A DNA stretch of 64,000 nucleotides, from contig JANTQA010000032.1 in NCBI GenBank assembly GCA_027625915.1, positions 9,052,001 through 9,116,000 of the forward strand, in the 5' to 3' direction. Positions 35,601 to 46,426 of the stretch are shown here, in pieces. The notes under the pieces were generated by a model that did no database searches, was not told the DNA's origin, and saw only the letters and a list, made by a program, of their open reading frames with translations. The translations under genes and the position numbers were made by a program. How positions within the stretch are numbered: the first letter of the stretch is position 1; each line of letters opens with the position of its first letter. This DNA comes from Anaeramoeba flamelloides. Lineage: Eukaryota > Metamonada > Anaeramoebidae.

Positions 35601-35845
35601 GTGTCCATCCCTTTCATACAGGCATAATGTAAGGCAGTCCTTCCATCAGGATCGGCATAGTCGATATCAGCATTAAAGTTGATAAACAATAAAGCTAGCT
35701 TGGGCTTGTTCTCAATAATGCTCATTTGCAACGCAGACCTTTTTGTTTGATCATCAATCGTGTTTGCAATTGAAGGCGCTTTTTTTAAAAGCTTCTTAAT
35801 TTTGGTTGTTTTTGATCTGTGGATCAATTTAAACAACTCACTCAT
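29678..35845 (-). CDS. Giant ankyrin-repeat protein with about 20 tandem Ser/Lys/Asp repeats
   Basis: A single exon of 2055 codons from an ATG at 35845. Ankyrin repeats occupy about residues 1-190 (DGRTALHYACMKG, DNEGRTPIFLAVFLG) and about 1900-2000 (QTLLHVAASQN, RGRTPIHYAIYYG). Between them lie an acidic Ser-rich stretch, a basic Lys-rich stretch (about 290-420), then about 20 units of 55-80 residues. Each unit has a run of 8-14 Ser, DDEKSSKDKD or DEEKSSK, a variable Pro/Lys/Gln linker, EEPIKIEDKQQPKDQSGKP and DKSGK. Ser followed by DDE or DEE fits casein kinase 2 sites, so heavy phosphorylation is a fair inference. Ankyrin repeats bind proteins; the partner is unknown. No membrane segment or enzyme domain is seen. 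The likely picture is two ankyrin modules tethered by a long, charged, flexible spacer. Confidence 0.92.
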   Translation of the reverse strand: MSELFKLIHRSKTTKIKKLLKKAPSIANTIDDQTKRSALQMSIIENKPKLALLFINFNADIDYADPDGRTALHYACMKGMDTVVYKLLSLGIDVNKQDNKGMSVVHAWVLCKTQNDNLLDTLIEAGVNLNLKDNEGRTPIFLAVFLGCTETVKYLVKSGAELNPQKNGELLHLSLLCGKMLCVWAVDGFGEKDPLETQFNGSKILKDIKVAFDEKGDKSDKDDKSAKSNDEKKSSSSSGSTSSSSSSSGSSSSSSSSGDDKSGKDNTKSGSEKEGESKDSRNLNEQDKGKGKGKNKGRGNKKNDKNLKKQAHLEKKLKKKEEQKKKKEEQKRKKEEEKKRKEDEKKRQKQLKQDKKDEAKKKKELEKKIQKQEKERENFLKRRKKKKDEEEKRRKKEEKKNRTPKKDKNGKPIVDKSGKSGKSSSSSSSSSSSSDDEKSSKDKDKPKDENQPKDKDQKLVEQPIKIEDKQQPKDLSGKPDKDKSGKSGKSSSSSSSSSSSSSSDEEKSSKDKDQPKVKNQPKDQNQPKEQPKDEKPIDQKTIEEPIKIENKQQPKDQSGKPESDKSAKSGKSSSSSSSSSDDEKSSKDKNQPKDKDQKPVEEPIKIGAVQQPKDQSGKPESDKSGKSGKSSSSSSSSSDEEKSSKDKDKPKEENQPKDKNQSKDQLPKDQKSIEEPIKIDDKQQPKDQSGKQDKDKSGKSSSSSSSSSSSSSDEEKSSKDKDQPKDKNLPKDQNQPKDEKPIEEPIKIDDKQQPKDQSGKPEKDKSGKSSSSSSSSSSSDEEKSSKEKDQPKEENQPKDKNQPKDQNPLEEPIKIEDKQQPKDQSGKPETDKSGKSSSSSSSSSSSDDEKSSKDQDQPKDQNQPKDQQPKDEEPKEEKLIEEPIKIEDKQQPKDQSGKPNKDKSGKSSSSSSSSSSSSSSDDEKSSKNKDKPKDKDQKPVEDNQPKDKNPLEEPIKIDDKQQPKDQSGKQDKDKSGKSGKSSSSSCSSSSSDEEKSSKDKDKPKEQDQKPVEENQPKDKNPLEEPIKIDDKQQPKDQSGKQDKDKSGKSSSSSSSSSSSSSDEEKSTKDKDKPKDENQPKDENQPKDQQPKDEKIIDEPIKIEEPIKIDDKQQPKDQSGKQDKDKSGKSSSSSSSSSSSSSDDEKSSKVITQPKDQDQKPVEDNQPKDENPLEEPIKIEDKQQPKDQSGKPDKGKSGKSSSSSSSSSSSSSDDEKSSKDKIQPKDQNQPKDQQPKDEEPKEEKPVEEPIKIEDKQQPKDQSGKPDKDKSGKSSSSSSSSSSSDDEKSSKNKDKPKDEDQKPLEDNQPKDENPLEEPIKIEDKQQPKDQSGKPETDKSGKSGKSSSSSSSSSSSSSDEEKSSKDKDIPKDENQPKVQNQPKEQQPKDKDQKPVEEPIKIDDKQQPKDQSGKPDKDKSGKSSSSSSSSSSSDDEKSSKDKEKLKNKEQPKEQNQPKDKNQPKDQKPVEEPIKIEDKQQPKDQSGKPDKDKSGKSGKSSSSSSSSSSDDEKSSKDKDKPKDKDQKPVEEPIKIDDKQQPKDQSGKPKKDKSGKSGKSSSSSSSSSSSDDEKSSKDKIQPKDQNQPKDQQPKNQPKDEKPIDEPIKIEEPIKIDDKQQPKDQSGKPKKDKSGKSSSSSSSSSSSSDDEKSSKEKNQPKDENKEKDQKPQEEKPVEEPIKIGAVQQPKDQSGKPDTDKSGKSGKSSSSSSSSSDEEKSSKDKNQPKDKDEKPQDQKKKDETIKIGAVQPLKDKAGKQDKEKSGKSGKSSSSSSSSSSSSSDDEKSSKDKDKPKDKNKPIDKKHLLTTKKKDDSDKSDKSSKSSSSSSSSSSSSDGDKKSGKSGSSSESDGDKSTKEKENIIQLKKRKPISRKKQFEQPTKAHKTLKYLESQGFNIKLKNQTQQTLLHVAASQNNLIGLKYLLQKKLNINEIDARGRTPIHYAIYYGNYDATQFLIKRKCSLAIKDSNGHDPMKLATWVYFRYPKQNSRKKIFDLLKKNLKLKTNFQQLVKSYKNEEDNSKIKKEPTNMIPEPLFVLPEIKCTKHNSKRKEKLLMELRDIY
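30480..34600. repeat. Coding minisatellite of about 20 units
   Basis: Tandem units of roughly 165-240 bp, each with a Ser-codon run (plus strand TCATCATCAGAT/GAAGAACTT blocks), the TTTTCCTGA block and the ATTTTGATTGGTTCTTC block. Unit length varies in steps of three, so the frame of the ankyrin gene is kept. Some neighbours look nearly identical (units around 32400-32800), which suggests recent unequal exchange. The plus-strand and off-frame minus frames across it are shadows. Confidence 0.92.
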
Positions 35846-37554
35846 CTTGATTAATTAATCAAAATTTTTCCAAAAAAAAAAAAAATAAATTTTTCGCGTA
35901 CCAAAATAATTTTATTCTTTATTGAAAATTTTGAAAAAAAATACCTTCTAATGAAATTTCTGAATTAGGTTTTTGTTCGCCGCATTTCAGAAATTTAATA
36001 GTCAAATTTGAATCATTACAAAAAAATAAAACAAAATAACAAACAAGATCTCAAAAAAAACTTGAGTAAATAAGACAACAAGGGACAGACTTTGAAATCG
36101 GTACTCAAAAACAATTTGTGATATTTTTTTTGATGATTTGTACAGCTGAAGGAGAATTTTTTCAAATTGGATCAGTTTTTAATTGTAATTAGACCATTTT
36201 GTTTGCTTGAAGTTTGATAATGAGAACTTTGTTAGTACTTGATCTTTATTTCAGAGTCTCTTCATGGATCCTCTTTACCATTTTAACTTTTTTTAATTTC
36301 CAAAAATATAAAATTAGAAAATAAAGCATAAATGCCTTGTTGAAAAATGGAAAAAAAATTTAGTAGTTGTAAAGAAGAACTGTATTCAATACTCTATCGA
36401 AGAGGTAAAAATAGATCAATTTTCAAACAATTATTCTATTTTTCTTATTCGAACAAATTTTGATTAATAACAGGTTTGATATAAAGTGGCTTTAACAATA
36501 AAAAGTGTTGGTTTGTAATACTTTTTCCTTTTATTTCTGAATTATTGCTCCTGTTATTTGAAAAAGTAATGGGAAAAAATTATTCTTTCTTTTTAATAAA
36601 AAAAAAAAGTACAATAACATTGGTTTTAATGGTGTTAAAGTTGATGAGAATTATTATATAAAACCAAGATCTTTATTTTTTTTTATTTACCTTCTATTAT
36701 TTTATAATATTTGGTAAAAAATGTCAGAAAGACAAAAAGCAAGTGAAAATTAGTTAATTTCTGCACTAATGTTTTGAAAATAAAAGAAGAAAAACAAAAA
36801 AAGTAAAAGATATTTCTGATTTACTTCAAACCAATCCAAAATCTATTTCAACAGATTTTGAAATATTTTGATATTCAAATATAGAACTTGAAAATACCTT
36901 CAAGACATTTTGTTGATATATTTTCATGCAAAAATCTTTTTTAACAAGTGTTTAATGGGGCTGTTTTTAACTTTAAAAGATAATTTTTTTGTCAAATTTC
37001 TTTAGAATGCAAATACTTTATTCGATAAGAAAGTAAAATGGAACAAGAAGTAAAATTCTTCCAGGGTTCAAAACCGAGTATTTGAAATATAAAAATCTTC
37101 ATAAACAACATTTTTAATCCATATTATTTTTGTTTACAGATAAATTCAAATAAATATCATAAAATTTTTTTACACAAGCTGCGATTAAAGCACTCCTTAC
37201 ATTTAAATGTGAAGAAACTTTGTAAAATTTAGTTTGACTTTCAAAAGATTTGTTCTCTTGAGATGTTTTATAAGTTGAGTTGATTGATTATAAATATGGA
37301 AATGGAACTAAAAATTTTATTCATTTTTTTTAAATTTATTGATATGTGTTTTATGAATTGTTTCAAATTATACAATTAAAAAATTAGTGTCAATGTAAAA
37401 AATCCCTTTAATATTCGATTTTTAGACTTTAAGGAAGTAGATACAATAAAATCAGAAATTTCATCTTTTTCGCTATTTTACTGTTATTTAGATTATAAAT
37501 AGGAAAAAATTTTCACTTCCTATTACATATTTTTCTTTTTTCAATCAAGACATC
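35846..37554. other. 5' flank of the ankyrin gene
   Basis: Gene-free, A+T-rich. Directly upstream of the ATG is TGATTAATTAATCA, a perfect 14-base palindrome, which may be only base composition. No RNA gene or other repeat was recognised. Confidence 0.4.
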
Positions 37555-38205
37555 TGAAAGAAGTAGGATTGCAATTTGTGGCTCTATAAAAAAGGAAATT
37601 GAAAATAAAGTAAAAATTTTTCCCATTTTAAATTCAAATACCTGCAAAGATAATCAATTTTTTTTCTTTCACTAGGTTACACTGTATATTATTATCCAAA
37701 AAGTGGTTTCTAAAATGGTCATGTTCGTAGCACAAGAACTTAGTTATAAAGAAAACTTGTCTTCTATTTCTTATTGTTACAATTTAATACCCCATCAGTT
37801 TCCAATTCTGAACAGAAGTTCAAATCAAATTTGAAGTTAAATACCTGGACTGTAAATGAAAATTATTAATTATGAATTGAATCCCTTATGATATTTTTCT
37901 TTAATATTTCTTTATATTTTTTGGTTTTTTTATATACTATTATTTTTCAATTAAAAAATAAAAATTTTGAGTTAACATCCCAAAATATTTTTCTAGTTTA
38001 TAAGTAGAAGAAAATCCAAAGATCTTTACAACATCGTTTAGAAATGATTTTTTTAGACAATAATAAAAACTTCCTTAGTTAACTCTAAATGAAAATTTTT
38101 ACTCTGCTAATTTGATTGTAGTTGTAATAAATAAGATCCATTCTGGAAATTGAAATAAAAATTTTCATTTATTAATTGGAAAATAACAGTAACTAAAATT
38201 TTAAC
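37555..38205 (-). repeat. Dispersed repeat family 6, minus-strand copy
   Basis: Two parts match elsewhere in inverted orientation. 37915-38205 matches 19190-19460 (ACTTATAAACTAGAAAAATA). 37555-37650 matches 63524-63680 (CAGGTATTTGA, then GCCACAAATT, then ACTTCTTT). It is therefore the most complete copy and links the other two fragments into one family. Confidence 0.6.
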
Positions 38206-39009
38206 TAAAAAGTCCATTATTCCTGATAAGAATTTACTTTTGATGATTTATTTTTAGAATTTCTTATTTAATAATAAACATTAAGAAAACCACACTAATT
38301 TTGCTTATTCGTTATTTTTGATTTGATTTTTAGGGTTTGTCTAAAAAAAAAGAAGCATTTTTTTTTTGAAACACTGTTAGTAAGTTTGTGCAATTTGTTT
38401 TGGCAAGAACACTTTATTGGTAAATAATTTATTCGATTTTTTCATAGAATAGTAGAAAATAAAATGTACGAATAGAAAAATAAGTCAAATTGTCTCTATC
38501 ACCTTTATAAAAATGCATGTGTTTAACAGTGTAATCTCTAATCAACATTATATTATGACCACTTTTGTTATCTTTGTAAAACAACCATTTAATTTTTATT
38601 AAGGGTAATGTTTAGGATTAAAAATTAACAGTCCCCAACACAAATAAAGTTTATTGTTTTTTGATCCAAATGATAATTAAAAAAAAAAAGGTGATATAGT
38701 TTACTTCTCGTATCATATTCTTTTCCAAAGTGAACTGAAACTGAAATTTAAAAGGATATAAACGATAGATCAAAGAGAAAGAGAGAGAGGGAGAGATAGA
38801 AGAAAATAAATACACAATTGGGATGAATACCAGACACAATCAAGAAATAATGAACTGTAAATCAACAATAGAAATTATTATTACAATAATGAAAAATTAT
38901 AATTGAATTTTTGTTACAAAAATAATAAGAAACGGATCTTTTTAAAATTTTTTTCAAAAAACAATTTATTTTTAAAAAATGTGTATTAAATACCAAGAAA
39001 CAAAATACA
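38206..39009. other. A+T-rich intergenic DNA
   Basis: No gene recognised. A short (GA)n-like purine run lies at about 38773-38800. The minus frame at 38651-38839 owes part of its length to that run and shows no domain. Confidence 0.4.
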
Positions 39010-39430
39010 CTCCATTGGTGCCGTATTTAAGAGACAAAATTTGAGATAAATTGAAGTTATGGCAAAATCACAAAGGTAAAGTACCAAAATTTCGATTTGA
39101 GACACAAACTAAACTATATTTCAAAATCATTAACCCATTAAAAATCAAATTTGGAAAATAAATATTTTTATAAATTAAAGTTAGATCTTAAAATAAAAAA
39201 ATTACTATTTTAATATTCAGTTCTAAACACTAGAAATATTTGATTTGCATCTAAAAATAAAATAAAATAAAAGTAAAAAAAAAAGTAAAAAAAAAATTGG
39301 GTCATTTATTATGAAATTTAGTTCATGTAAAAATTTATTCCCAAAACAAGTGTGCCCGAATTTAGAAATTTTTTGTGACTTAAATTGACTCTGAAAGTGT
39401 GTGCCTAAAATATGATACTGGTTATCTTAT
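39010..39430. mobile_element. Composite element: MITE-like ends around a Tc1-flank-like core
   Basis: The left end (GCCGTATTTAAGAGACAAA) and the right end (GTGTGCCTAAAATATGATACTG) resemble diverged family-1 MITE termini. The core at about 39120-39330 matches 12005-12240 beside the Tc1-type transposase, including ATTGGGTCATTTATTATGAA. Either one element inserted in the other, or the MITE is a deletion product of a larger element containing this core. Confidence 0.5.
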
Positions 39431-39691
39431 ATTTGCAACACCTTTAATTTTACTAATAAATTTCTTTTTAGAAAACTAGGTTTTAGGATTTCTAATGTGT
39501 GGTTCATTCTTCTTTTTCAAAACAGACAAATAACTATATAATAAATGAAAATAGTTGAAAAATTTTTATGTTCTTGGAAGAATTAATATCGATAAGATAA
39601 TTTTAATCCAGTTTTTTTAAAGGGGAAAAAATAACAAAAAAAAAAAAATATGAATTAACAAAAAATTATTATTATTCTGAAAACAAATAAT

Positions 39692-42403
39692 TTAATTATT
39701 ATCTTTTTTAGGTGTTACTTGTAAAGATTTGATTATTTTAACAAAGGGTCTAAGAAGATCGGTTTGTTTACATGTATAAATTTTTTTCAAGTTATTACAA
39801 GTAATCATAAAATTTGAAGGCATTGTGATACTAGTTTCGTTCTTTTTTTTTACTAAGGAAATAGTGATTTTTTTAGGATCGAAAATCCTTATTGGTGTTT
39901 TCACACCCCATAAGAATTCAAAAATGACATTGTTATGAATTTTTAGGTATCGGTTTCTTTTATTGGATTTTGCGATTTTGTTTTTAATTAATTTATTATT
40001 TTCATCACAATAACCAATGAAGCTCACTTGTAAACCAATTTGTTTATCCTTATTTAAATCTTGTTTTTCACTTTGGATTATATTTTTGTCTTTTAATTTA
40101 TTCGAATAATTTTGTTCATTAAATTTTTGCTTCTGTTTCTTTTCTAGTTGGTTATTGGAATTTGTATTATTATTATTATTATTAATTTTATTATTATTAC
40201 CGATGTTGTTATCATTATTGTTGTTTTCGTTTTCTTTATTTTCTTCAGATTTCTTTGAAGATTTTGCTTTTTGTGATTCGTTTTGGAAATTATTGATTTC
40301 TTCTTTGAGGTTGTTTAAATCATCAGAATAGATTTTTTTTTTAATTTTTGACGATTTTGCTAATTCGGCAAATTTTTTTAAATCGATCTGATTTATATTT
40401 TCTTTATTTAGTGAATCTTTGTTCTTCAAAGTTTCTTCTTGATTCAAACTGTCAGTTTGTTTATAATCCTCTGTTTGTGCTTTTTCTTTTCCGCTATCCG
40501 CCTCCTCTTCTTCCCCATCACACCCGGTACCCACCTCTTCTTCTCTTGTTTCTTCCTCTTCACTGGTAAGATCATTCAATAATTCTTCTAGCATTAAATT
40601 TTGGTTCACTTTACCGATAATATCATATTGTTTACTGACTCTTTTCCATTTCTCTAAAGAAAGGCTTTTTCGATCTACAAACCCTTCAAGGTTATCAAAG
40701 GCATTTTCGCTGCTTGTTTCCTCCGCCTCAAAATCAATGCCCGGGGTGCTTTGTGTGGATACGCTCTTGTGTGATTTTATTGGGGTTAAAGAGGAATTTC
40801 GTTCCATTTGTTCAACTGCATACAAATCGGAATCGAACCTAGACTGGTTTGGAGAGGAATGAACTTCTGAAGAGAAAGGATTAATTGAGAAATAGTCTTC
40901 AAAATTTGGAATGAAAAGTGAGATTTGAGAAGGGCTCAGGTATTCATTTTTCTTTGCATTTTCTTTTTTTTCTTCCTCTGAAAAAAAACTTTCGGTGTCA
41001 TCATCCGATTCCTCTGATTCAAACTCGTCATCCTCTTCCTCTGTATCCTCCTCTTCCTCCTCTTCCCCCTCTTCATGTGACTGGTTGCCTTTGTTCTTAT
41101 TCTCTGGGCAACTGGCCCCAATGATTTCTAATAAAGAAACTTGGATGGTGGACTGGTTAGGGTTTTTTTTAATTGTGCAAGAATTGAATTCAGAACTGTT
41201 ATAACTATTGACCAAGGACAGGTCGCTGTAATTCGAATTTTGTGAATCTGTTGTGCCCTGTTGAAAATTCTTTTGAGTTGACTTGAGTTTCAATTGTTTG
41301 TTTTCGTCGATCATTAATTGTAATTTTTCTTCGATCTCTGACTTGTCTTTTTCCAATTTTTCAAGTTGGTATTTAAGTTGTATATTTTCGGTTAAGGGAT
41401 CTTTTTTTTGATTTTTTTCTTCATCAAAAATTTCGTTCATTCTTAACAATCGCTCAATTGAAAATTGTAATTCAGCATTTTTATTTTTTAAGTCGGTTAT
41501 TAATATTTCTCTTAAATCAGCCATTGATTCAAGATCATTTATTTTTTGAAGATAACTGTTGAACTTTCCTCCGTCTTGTTCTTTTTCTTCTTCTTTTGTC
41601 GACGATTCTTGCAAAATATTTTCTTGGTGAGTATTTGAACTTTTCTCCATGCCGATTCCAATTTCCTGTTTATTGTTATTATTCTGTTTCAGTTTCTCTT
41701 TCAAATTCTCGTATTTGGTTTTATAGTCTGTTAGTTCTTCTTGGTGGGTTTTGCTTTGTTCAAGCATTTCTTGGATCATTTCTTTCAGGGTGTCGATTTC
41801 AACTTCCAATTCCTGGTTTTTTTTTTCAAAAAATCCAGATTTCTCCCTTAAGTGCAAATTTTCATCAACAAAATTTAAAAGCTGGTTTCGACAATCCTGA
41901 TAATTGTCATTTATTTTTTTGTATTCTGTTTTAAATTTAAAAAGTGACTTGTGGTATTTCTCATTTTGAAGTTTAATTTTTTTTAAATCTTTTGTTAATT
42001 TTTTGATTTGTTCTTTAGACTGTAAATTATCAAGTGTCCCAAAATCCGTTTTGGAACTATGTGAACGTGTTTTTTTAAACCTGATTAATAATTGTGAGTT
42101 TCTGTAATTTAAATGCTTTAAATAAGTCTGTTGATTGAGACAATACTTTATTAAAGTTTTGTGATCAATTTTTGAAATTTGTTCATTTGTTAAGACTCTA
42201 TTAAGTTTTGTGAGTGGGGGTGGTGAGTGTTATTTTTAAAGAAAAAGAGAATTAAATTTTAAAAAGTTTTTTTTTTATTTATTAACGTTTTTTGTTCTTG
42301 AACGTAATCAAAAAACAATGCAATAAAGAGTTTGAAAATTAACAATAAGTCAATACCTAAATTGTTTGTTTTGTTTTGTTTGGCCTTTTTTTTCAGGATC
42401 CAT
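39692..42403 (-). CDS. Coiled-coil protein with an acidic, poly-Asn middle and a possible PH-like C-terminus
   Basis: Two exons: 42403-42357 (ATG, MDPEKKGQTKQNKQF) ends at a GTATTG donor with two bases left over. A 159-base intron ends AATAG, and exon 2, 42197-39692, takes up the frame exactly. The total is 851 codons including the stop. Residues about 60-330 are predicted coiled coil (heptad-like LEVEIDTLKEMIQEML and others). Then follow strongly acidic blocks, Ser-rich segments and a poly-Asn stretch. The last 110 residues look globular: basic RYLKIHNN, FEFLWGVKTPIRIFD, and a closing helix LLRPFVKIIKSL, which could be a PH-like fold, though I do not recognise the family. No catalytic motif. 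A scaffold or tether role is only a guess. Confidence 0.82.
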
Positions 42404-43913
42404 CAAAAGTGTTCAGAAAATTGTATTTTATTTGAGAATGTTTGTATTTACCCAAAATAATATAAAAAATAAAAAATGATTTTTTTGGATTGTTTTTTTA
42501 TTTCCGAACAATTGATAAACTTTGACAATTTAAAGTAAGTGTATTCATAAAAAACATTATCTAAAGAATTATTGTATTCAAATCCAAAAAATTTTTGAAT
42601 AACGGATATATTTTTGAAATAAAAAAAAAAACTTTAAAAGACAAAATAAGAAACGAGAAAGAACTATTTATTGTTATCTTGAGAAAGAAGAGAATTATTG
42701 GATAAGACTGGTTTTAAAAACTATTTTAACGAATAAAACTGAAAATCTTGATCATTTCATATCTTTTTAAATTTTTTTTATTTTGGTTATGAGAAATATG
42801 TTAAACTTTTGATAAAATATTATCCTTTTAAACAGGCAAGGAATGAAAGTTTTTAAAAGGGTTTATCAAAGTGTTTAACTGTTCCATTTGAAAAAATATG
42901 AGTAACATATTTGAGAACATGTGTAACTTAATTTTTTAAAATGGCTCTGCTGATATTTTCAATTGTGAAAAGATTTCATTTTGGTTTATTATTAATTGTT
43001 TCAATCCAGAAATCTGATTTTATTTAGGATCCCTAGTCCACCAAATCATGTAAAAAAGTATCAACTAAATAAATAGAGATCACAAATTATAATTTGTTTC
43101 ATTCAAAGTCTCTACAATTGTTAATATAACTTTTGACGAAATCGTTTAATCTGTGTTTGAATGTACAAAATATCTTTCTTTTTTGATATAGAAGGTCGAG
43201 ACTTAAATAATCAAATAAACAGATATTAAACAATAAGACCGAATTAAATATGGTATTAGTTTTTTAAATTCTATTATTAAAAATGAAATTCAGAAGTTGA
43301 AGGCTCAGATTGAAAATTATATCTCAAAAAAATCTAGATAATTTTTTGTAATAAAACATATTGTAATTTAAAAATTTTAAACAAATTGTTTTCTAAATTA
43401 AAAAATACGAAAAAATAAGCATGTTTCATTTTTAAATTGATATGTATGCGTGATACTACTGGGTGATTTATCAGATATCCGATTGGAACCAGCAGAAAAA
43501 AACATTTATTTTATTTTAAATAGGTTTTTGTTTTGATAATTATATAAATAAAAAAAGTGAAAATTATGCTAATTTTGTTTTTAGTTTGTTATTTATATAC
43601 CATCACACCCATTTTTTAAGTTTATATTTGAATAAAATAGGAGAAATAATCAAAAATTCACAAATTGATAGTTATTGGAAACATTCCTGACAATAGAAGT
43701 TAAAACCAATTAAAAAAAGAAACAAATTAATTTTAAATTATATTTCATAATATTATGCTAAAAAAATATAATTTAGATTTCTTGATTTTGAGAACATCTA
43801 ATGGTTTCTTTTCAAGATCTTAAAAATAGTCTAATTATTTTGAACGATTTTTTTGGAATTAAATCTAAAAATGAAAAAGTATACAATAAAAGATGATATT
43901 AGAAAAACTATTA
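42404..43913. other. 5' flank of the coiled-coil gene
   Basis: No gene or clear repeat. At about 43455-43612 GGGTGATTTATC and the distant CCATCACACCC could be a weak inverted pair, but there is no second copy to support an element. Confidence 0.35.
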
Positions 43914-44088
43914 CAGCAAGTTCCACTTTTAAGGCACAAATTTTCAACCAAATTTAATACATAAAAAAATCTTAAATTAAGGAAACAAAATTCAGATTCT
44001 CGGAAAATAAATTGTAAAAAAAAAAATTACAAATTGGGTACCTTAATTCTAGATTTTTTTAATGCAATAAATTTCGTTGAGGTTGAAT
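43914..44088. mobile_element. Family-1 MITE, copy 5 (right end degraded)
   Basis: The left end CAGCAAGTTCCACTTTTAAG follows TA. The body continues like the other copies (AAATTAAGG, then ATTCAGATTCTC), but the right terminal arm is not preserved after about 44088. Confidence 0.78.
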
Positions 44089-44683
44089 TTAAATTTTCAA
44101 ATATAATGTTCGGTATTCAATTTAATTTAAGAAATTTTTGTTTTTAGTTTTTCTATGAAAGATAATTTTAATTACCCTACAATTCCAAATTGATTTGTAA
44201 ATATTATAGTGAGATAAACATGATATTATAAAAAGGATTTGAGAACTTTAATTTTTACTAATTGAGTTGCTTGGATCCACAGTTGTATATTTATGTTTAA
44301 AATCTAATTTTAACTTAAATTTTGGTTGCTAAATTAACATAAATTTTCATATCTTATTTTCTAATATGACAACTTCAAACAAAGAAGATATTTAAAGAAC
44401 CGATATTGGTCAAAATTAAAAACGTTATAACTTGTATAAATACCAATTCAAACTTTTTAATACCTCAAAATTCATTTTTTGAAAAAAAAAATCTAACATA
44501 TCCAATTCAAGAAGAAATACCAAATTATAACCATTTACTAATTGAAATGTTAACAATTGTTTATAAATTAAAATACTCAAAACAAAAATAAATAATTATC
44601 ATGACTAATAAATCAAGAGTTGCTGAAAATTTTAGTTATAATCACAAAAAAATGTATTGGTAAATTTATCAAAATTCTATTAA

Positions 44684-45819
44684 GGGAGTAGTATTTTTTT
44701 AAAAATAAAATCAAATCTGGTCAAGACCCTGACCATTTTTTTTTTAAATTGTATTTCGACTTATGAAATGCATGAGTTAAACTCATCTAAACAATTTATT
44801 AATTTGATTCTCTTTTTTGAAATCCAAAATTCAAATGTTTTCAATATAAAACAGAAAAAAAGTAACCTGTTATTTTTATTAACAATTAAGTTAATTCTTG
44901 AAAATAGTGAAACATATTTTTCGTATTATCTTCTAAAATATTAATTCTGAAACAAAAATTATTATTTGGTTATTATTTTTATTGATTTATATTTAAATAC
45001 AAATATCAACCAATGGCACTTATCCAAGTATAAATGGTTCAATAAATGAATATTTAATAGAATTTTAATAAAAATTTAATCAATTAGATAGAGATCAATT
45101 AAGCAACATTTTTTTATTCTTTATTGTTTTAAAATAGTTGTTTGTTTTCTGGATTTCAGATTAATAAAAAGAAAATGAAAAAAAATTGCAATTTGGAAAA
45201 AATTTTTTAACAAATTATTTGATCTTATTCACAAGAAACCTTATACCCTTTTAAATCATTTTTGGCAGAAAAAAATTGATTTTGAATTTTGAGGATAAAA
45301 TTAATTAATTCTCAAATAACTTCAAGAAAACTTTCTTTTGAATAATTGAATTTTAGCTTCAAGCAAAAAAAATTTTTTTTAGTAAAATTTTTACATGACT
45401 TTAAAATTTTAATGATTATAACTATCATTCTTAAACCAATACTATTGATTTTAAATGCGTTAAATAAATCAAGTTTATTTTTTTTTGCTTGACTAGGAGT
45501 TTTTTCTCAAAAAAGAAAAAAAATCTTTATTATAATATTTCGGGCAACAAAGACTTGTTATTGAAGAATAATGATGAAAATGGTAATAATAGGGTAAAAA
45601 CTTGTTATAATATGAGAAATATAAATGAATTTAAATGTTTTTAATTTTCATAAAAAAAAGGAAAAAAAAAAATTGAGCTAATAAAAAAGTTATTTTTTTT
45701 TGGGTTTATTTGTCGATCAGAATCTTTTGACTCTTGGAATATACAAAATTTGTAAGTAGAGTATACCATAAATAATATATTTTAAAAATTTGCCTTGTTG
45801 TCGTAGAGGACTGATCCCT
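44684..45819. repeat. 1.13-kb unclassified repeat, copy 2
   Basis: Collinear with 28501-29629 in the same orientation (GGGAGTAGTATTTTTTT at the left, GGGCAACAAAGACTTGTTAT, TATACAAAATTTGTAAGTAG, ending CTGATCCCTA). The inverted right end TAGGGATCAGT resembles the left AAGGGAGTAGT. It lies about 600 bp downstream of the LEA2-like gene's stop. Confidence 0.85.
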
Positions 45820-46426
45820 ATACAATTATTGATTGATCAAATACTTAGATATCATTAACCAATTTTATTCAAGTTCTTCTATTTTGAAGAACTCAACTTT
45901 AACCCTTGATCAACCAACGTAAATTTTTTTTGATCAAATGAAATAGGTTATGTAATTCAAAAAATGAAATGAAAACAAAAAACTAAAAGATGAAAAAATG
46001 ATTTTAATATTTTATATAAAAATATTTAAATTATTTCCAATTTGAAAGAAATTGTATAATTACGATTCTTTAGATCTTTTAACTGTGTAGAAAATATTGA
46101 ATTGTAGTTTATATTTCAATTTGTGGACATTTTCTGAATTCTTTTTAAATATATTGGTATTTTCTTTTAATATCAATCATACAAATAATACAAAATATTT
46201 AATTTTTCAAAATTTGTACAAAAAAAATTTAAATTATGATCAAAAATTACAAAAAAAAAAAATTGTAAGTGATAAAAAGTAAAAATTTATTTGTATTATC
46301 TAAGAAGAATAAAAAAGAAAGAATAAAATGAAACAAAAAAAAATAAAAAATATACATTTAGATTATTTAAATATTATATAATAACAATAATAACACGATC
46401 AAAATATATATAATATCAAATTCATA
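45820..46426. other. 3' flank of the LEA2-like gene
   Basis: A+T-rich DNA with A and T runs that probably includes the transcript end. No separate gene; the plus frame at 46097-46282 has no family signal. Confidence 0.4.

Noticed and set aside
29678-35845. The Ser/Lys/Asp array as a non-coding satellite
   Set aside because: Unit lengths keep one frame for over 4 kb between two real ankyrin blocks, so it is coding.
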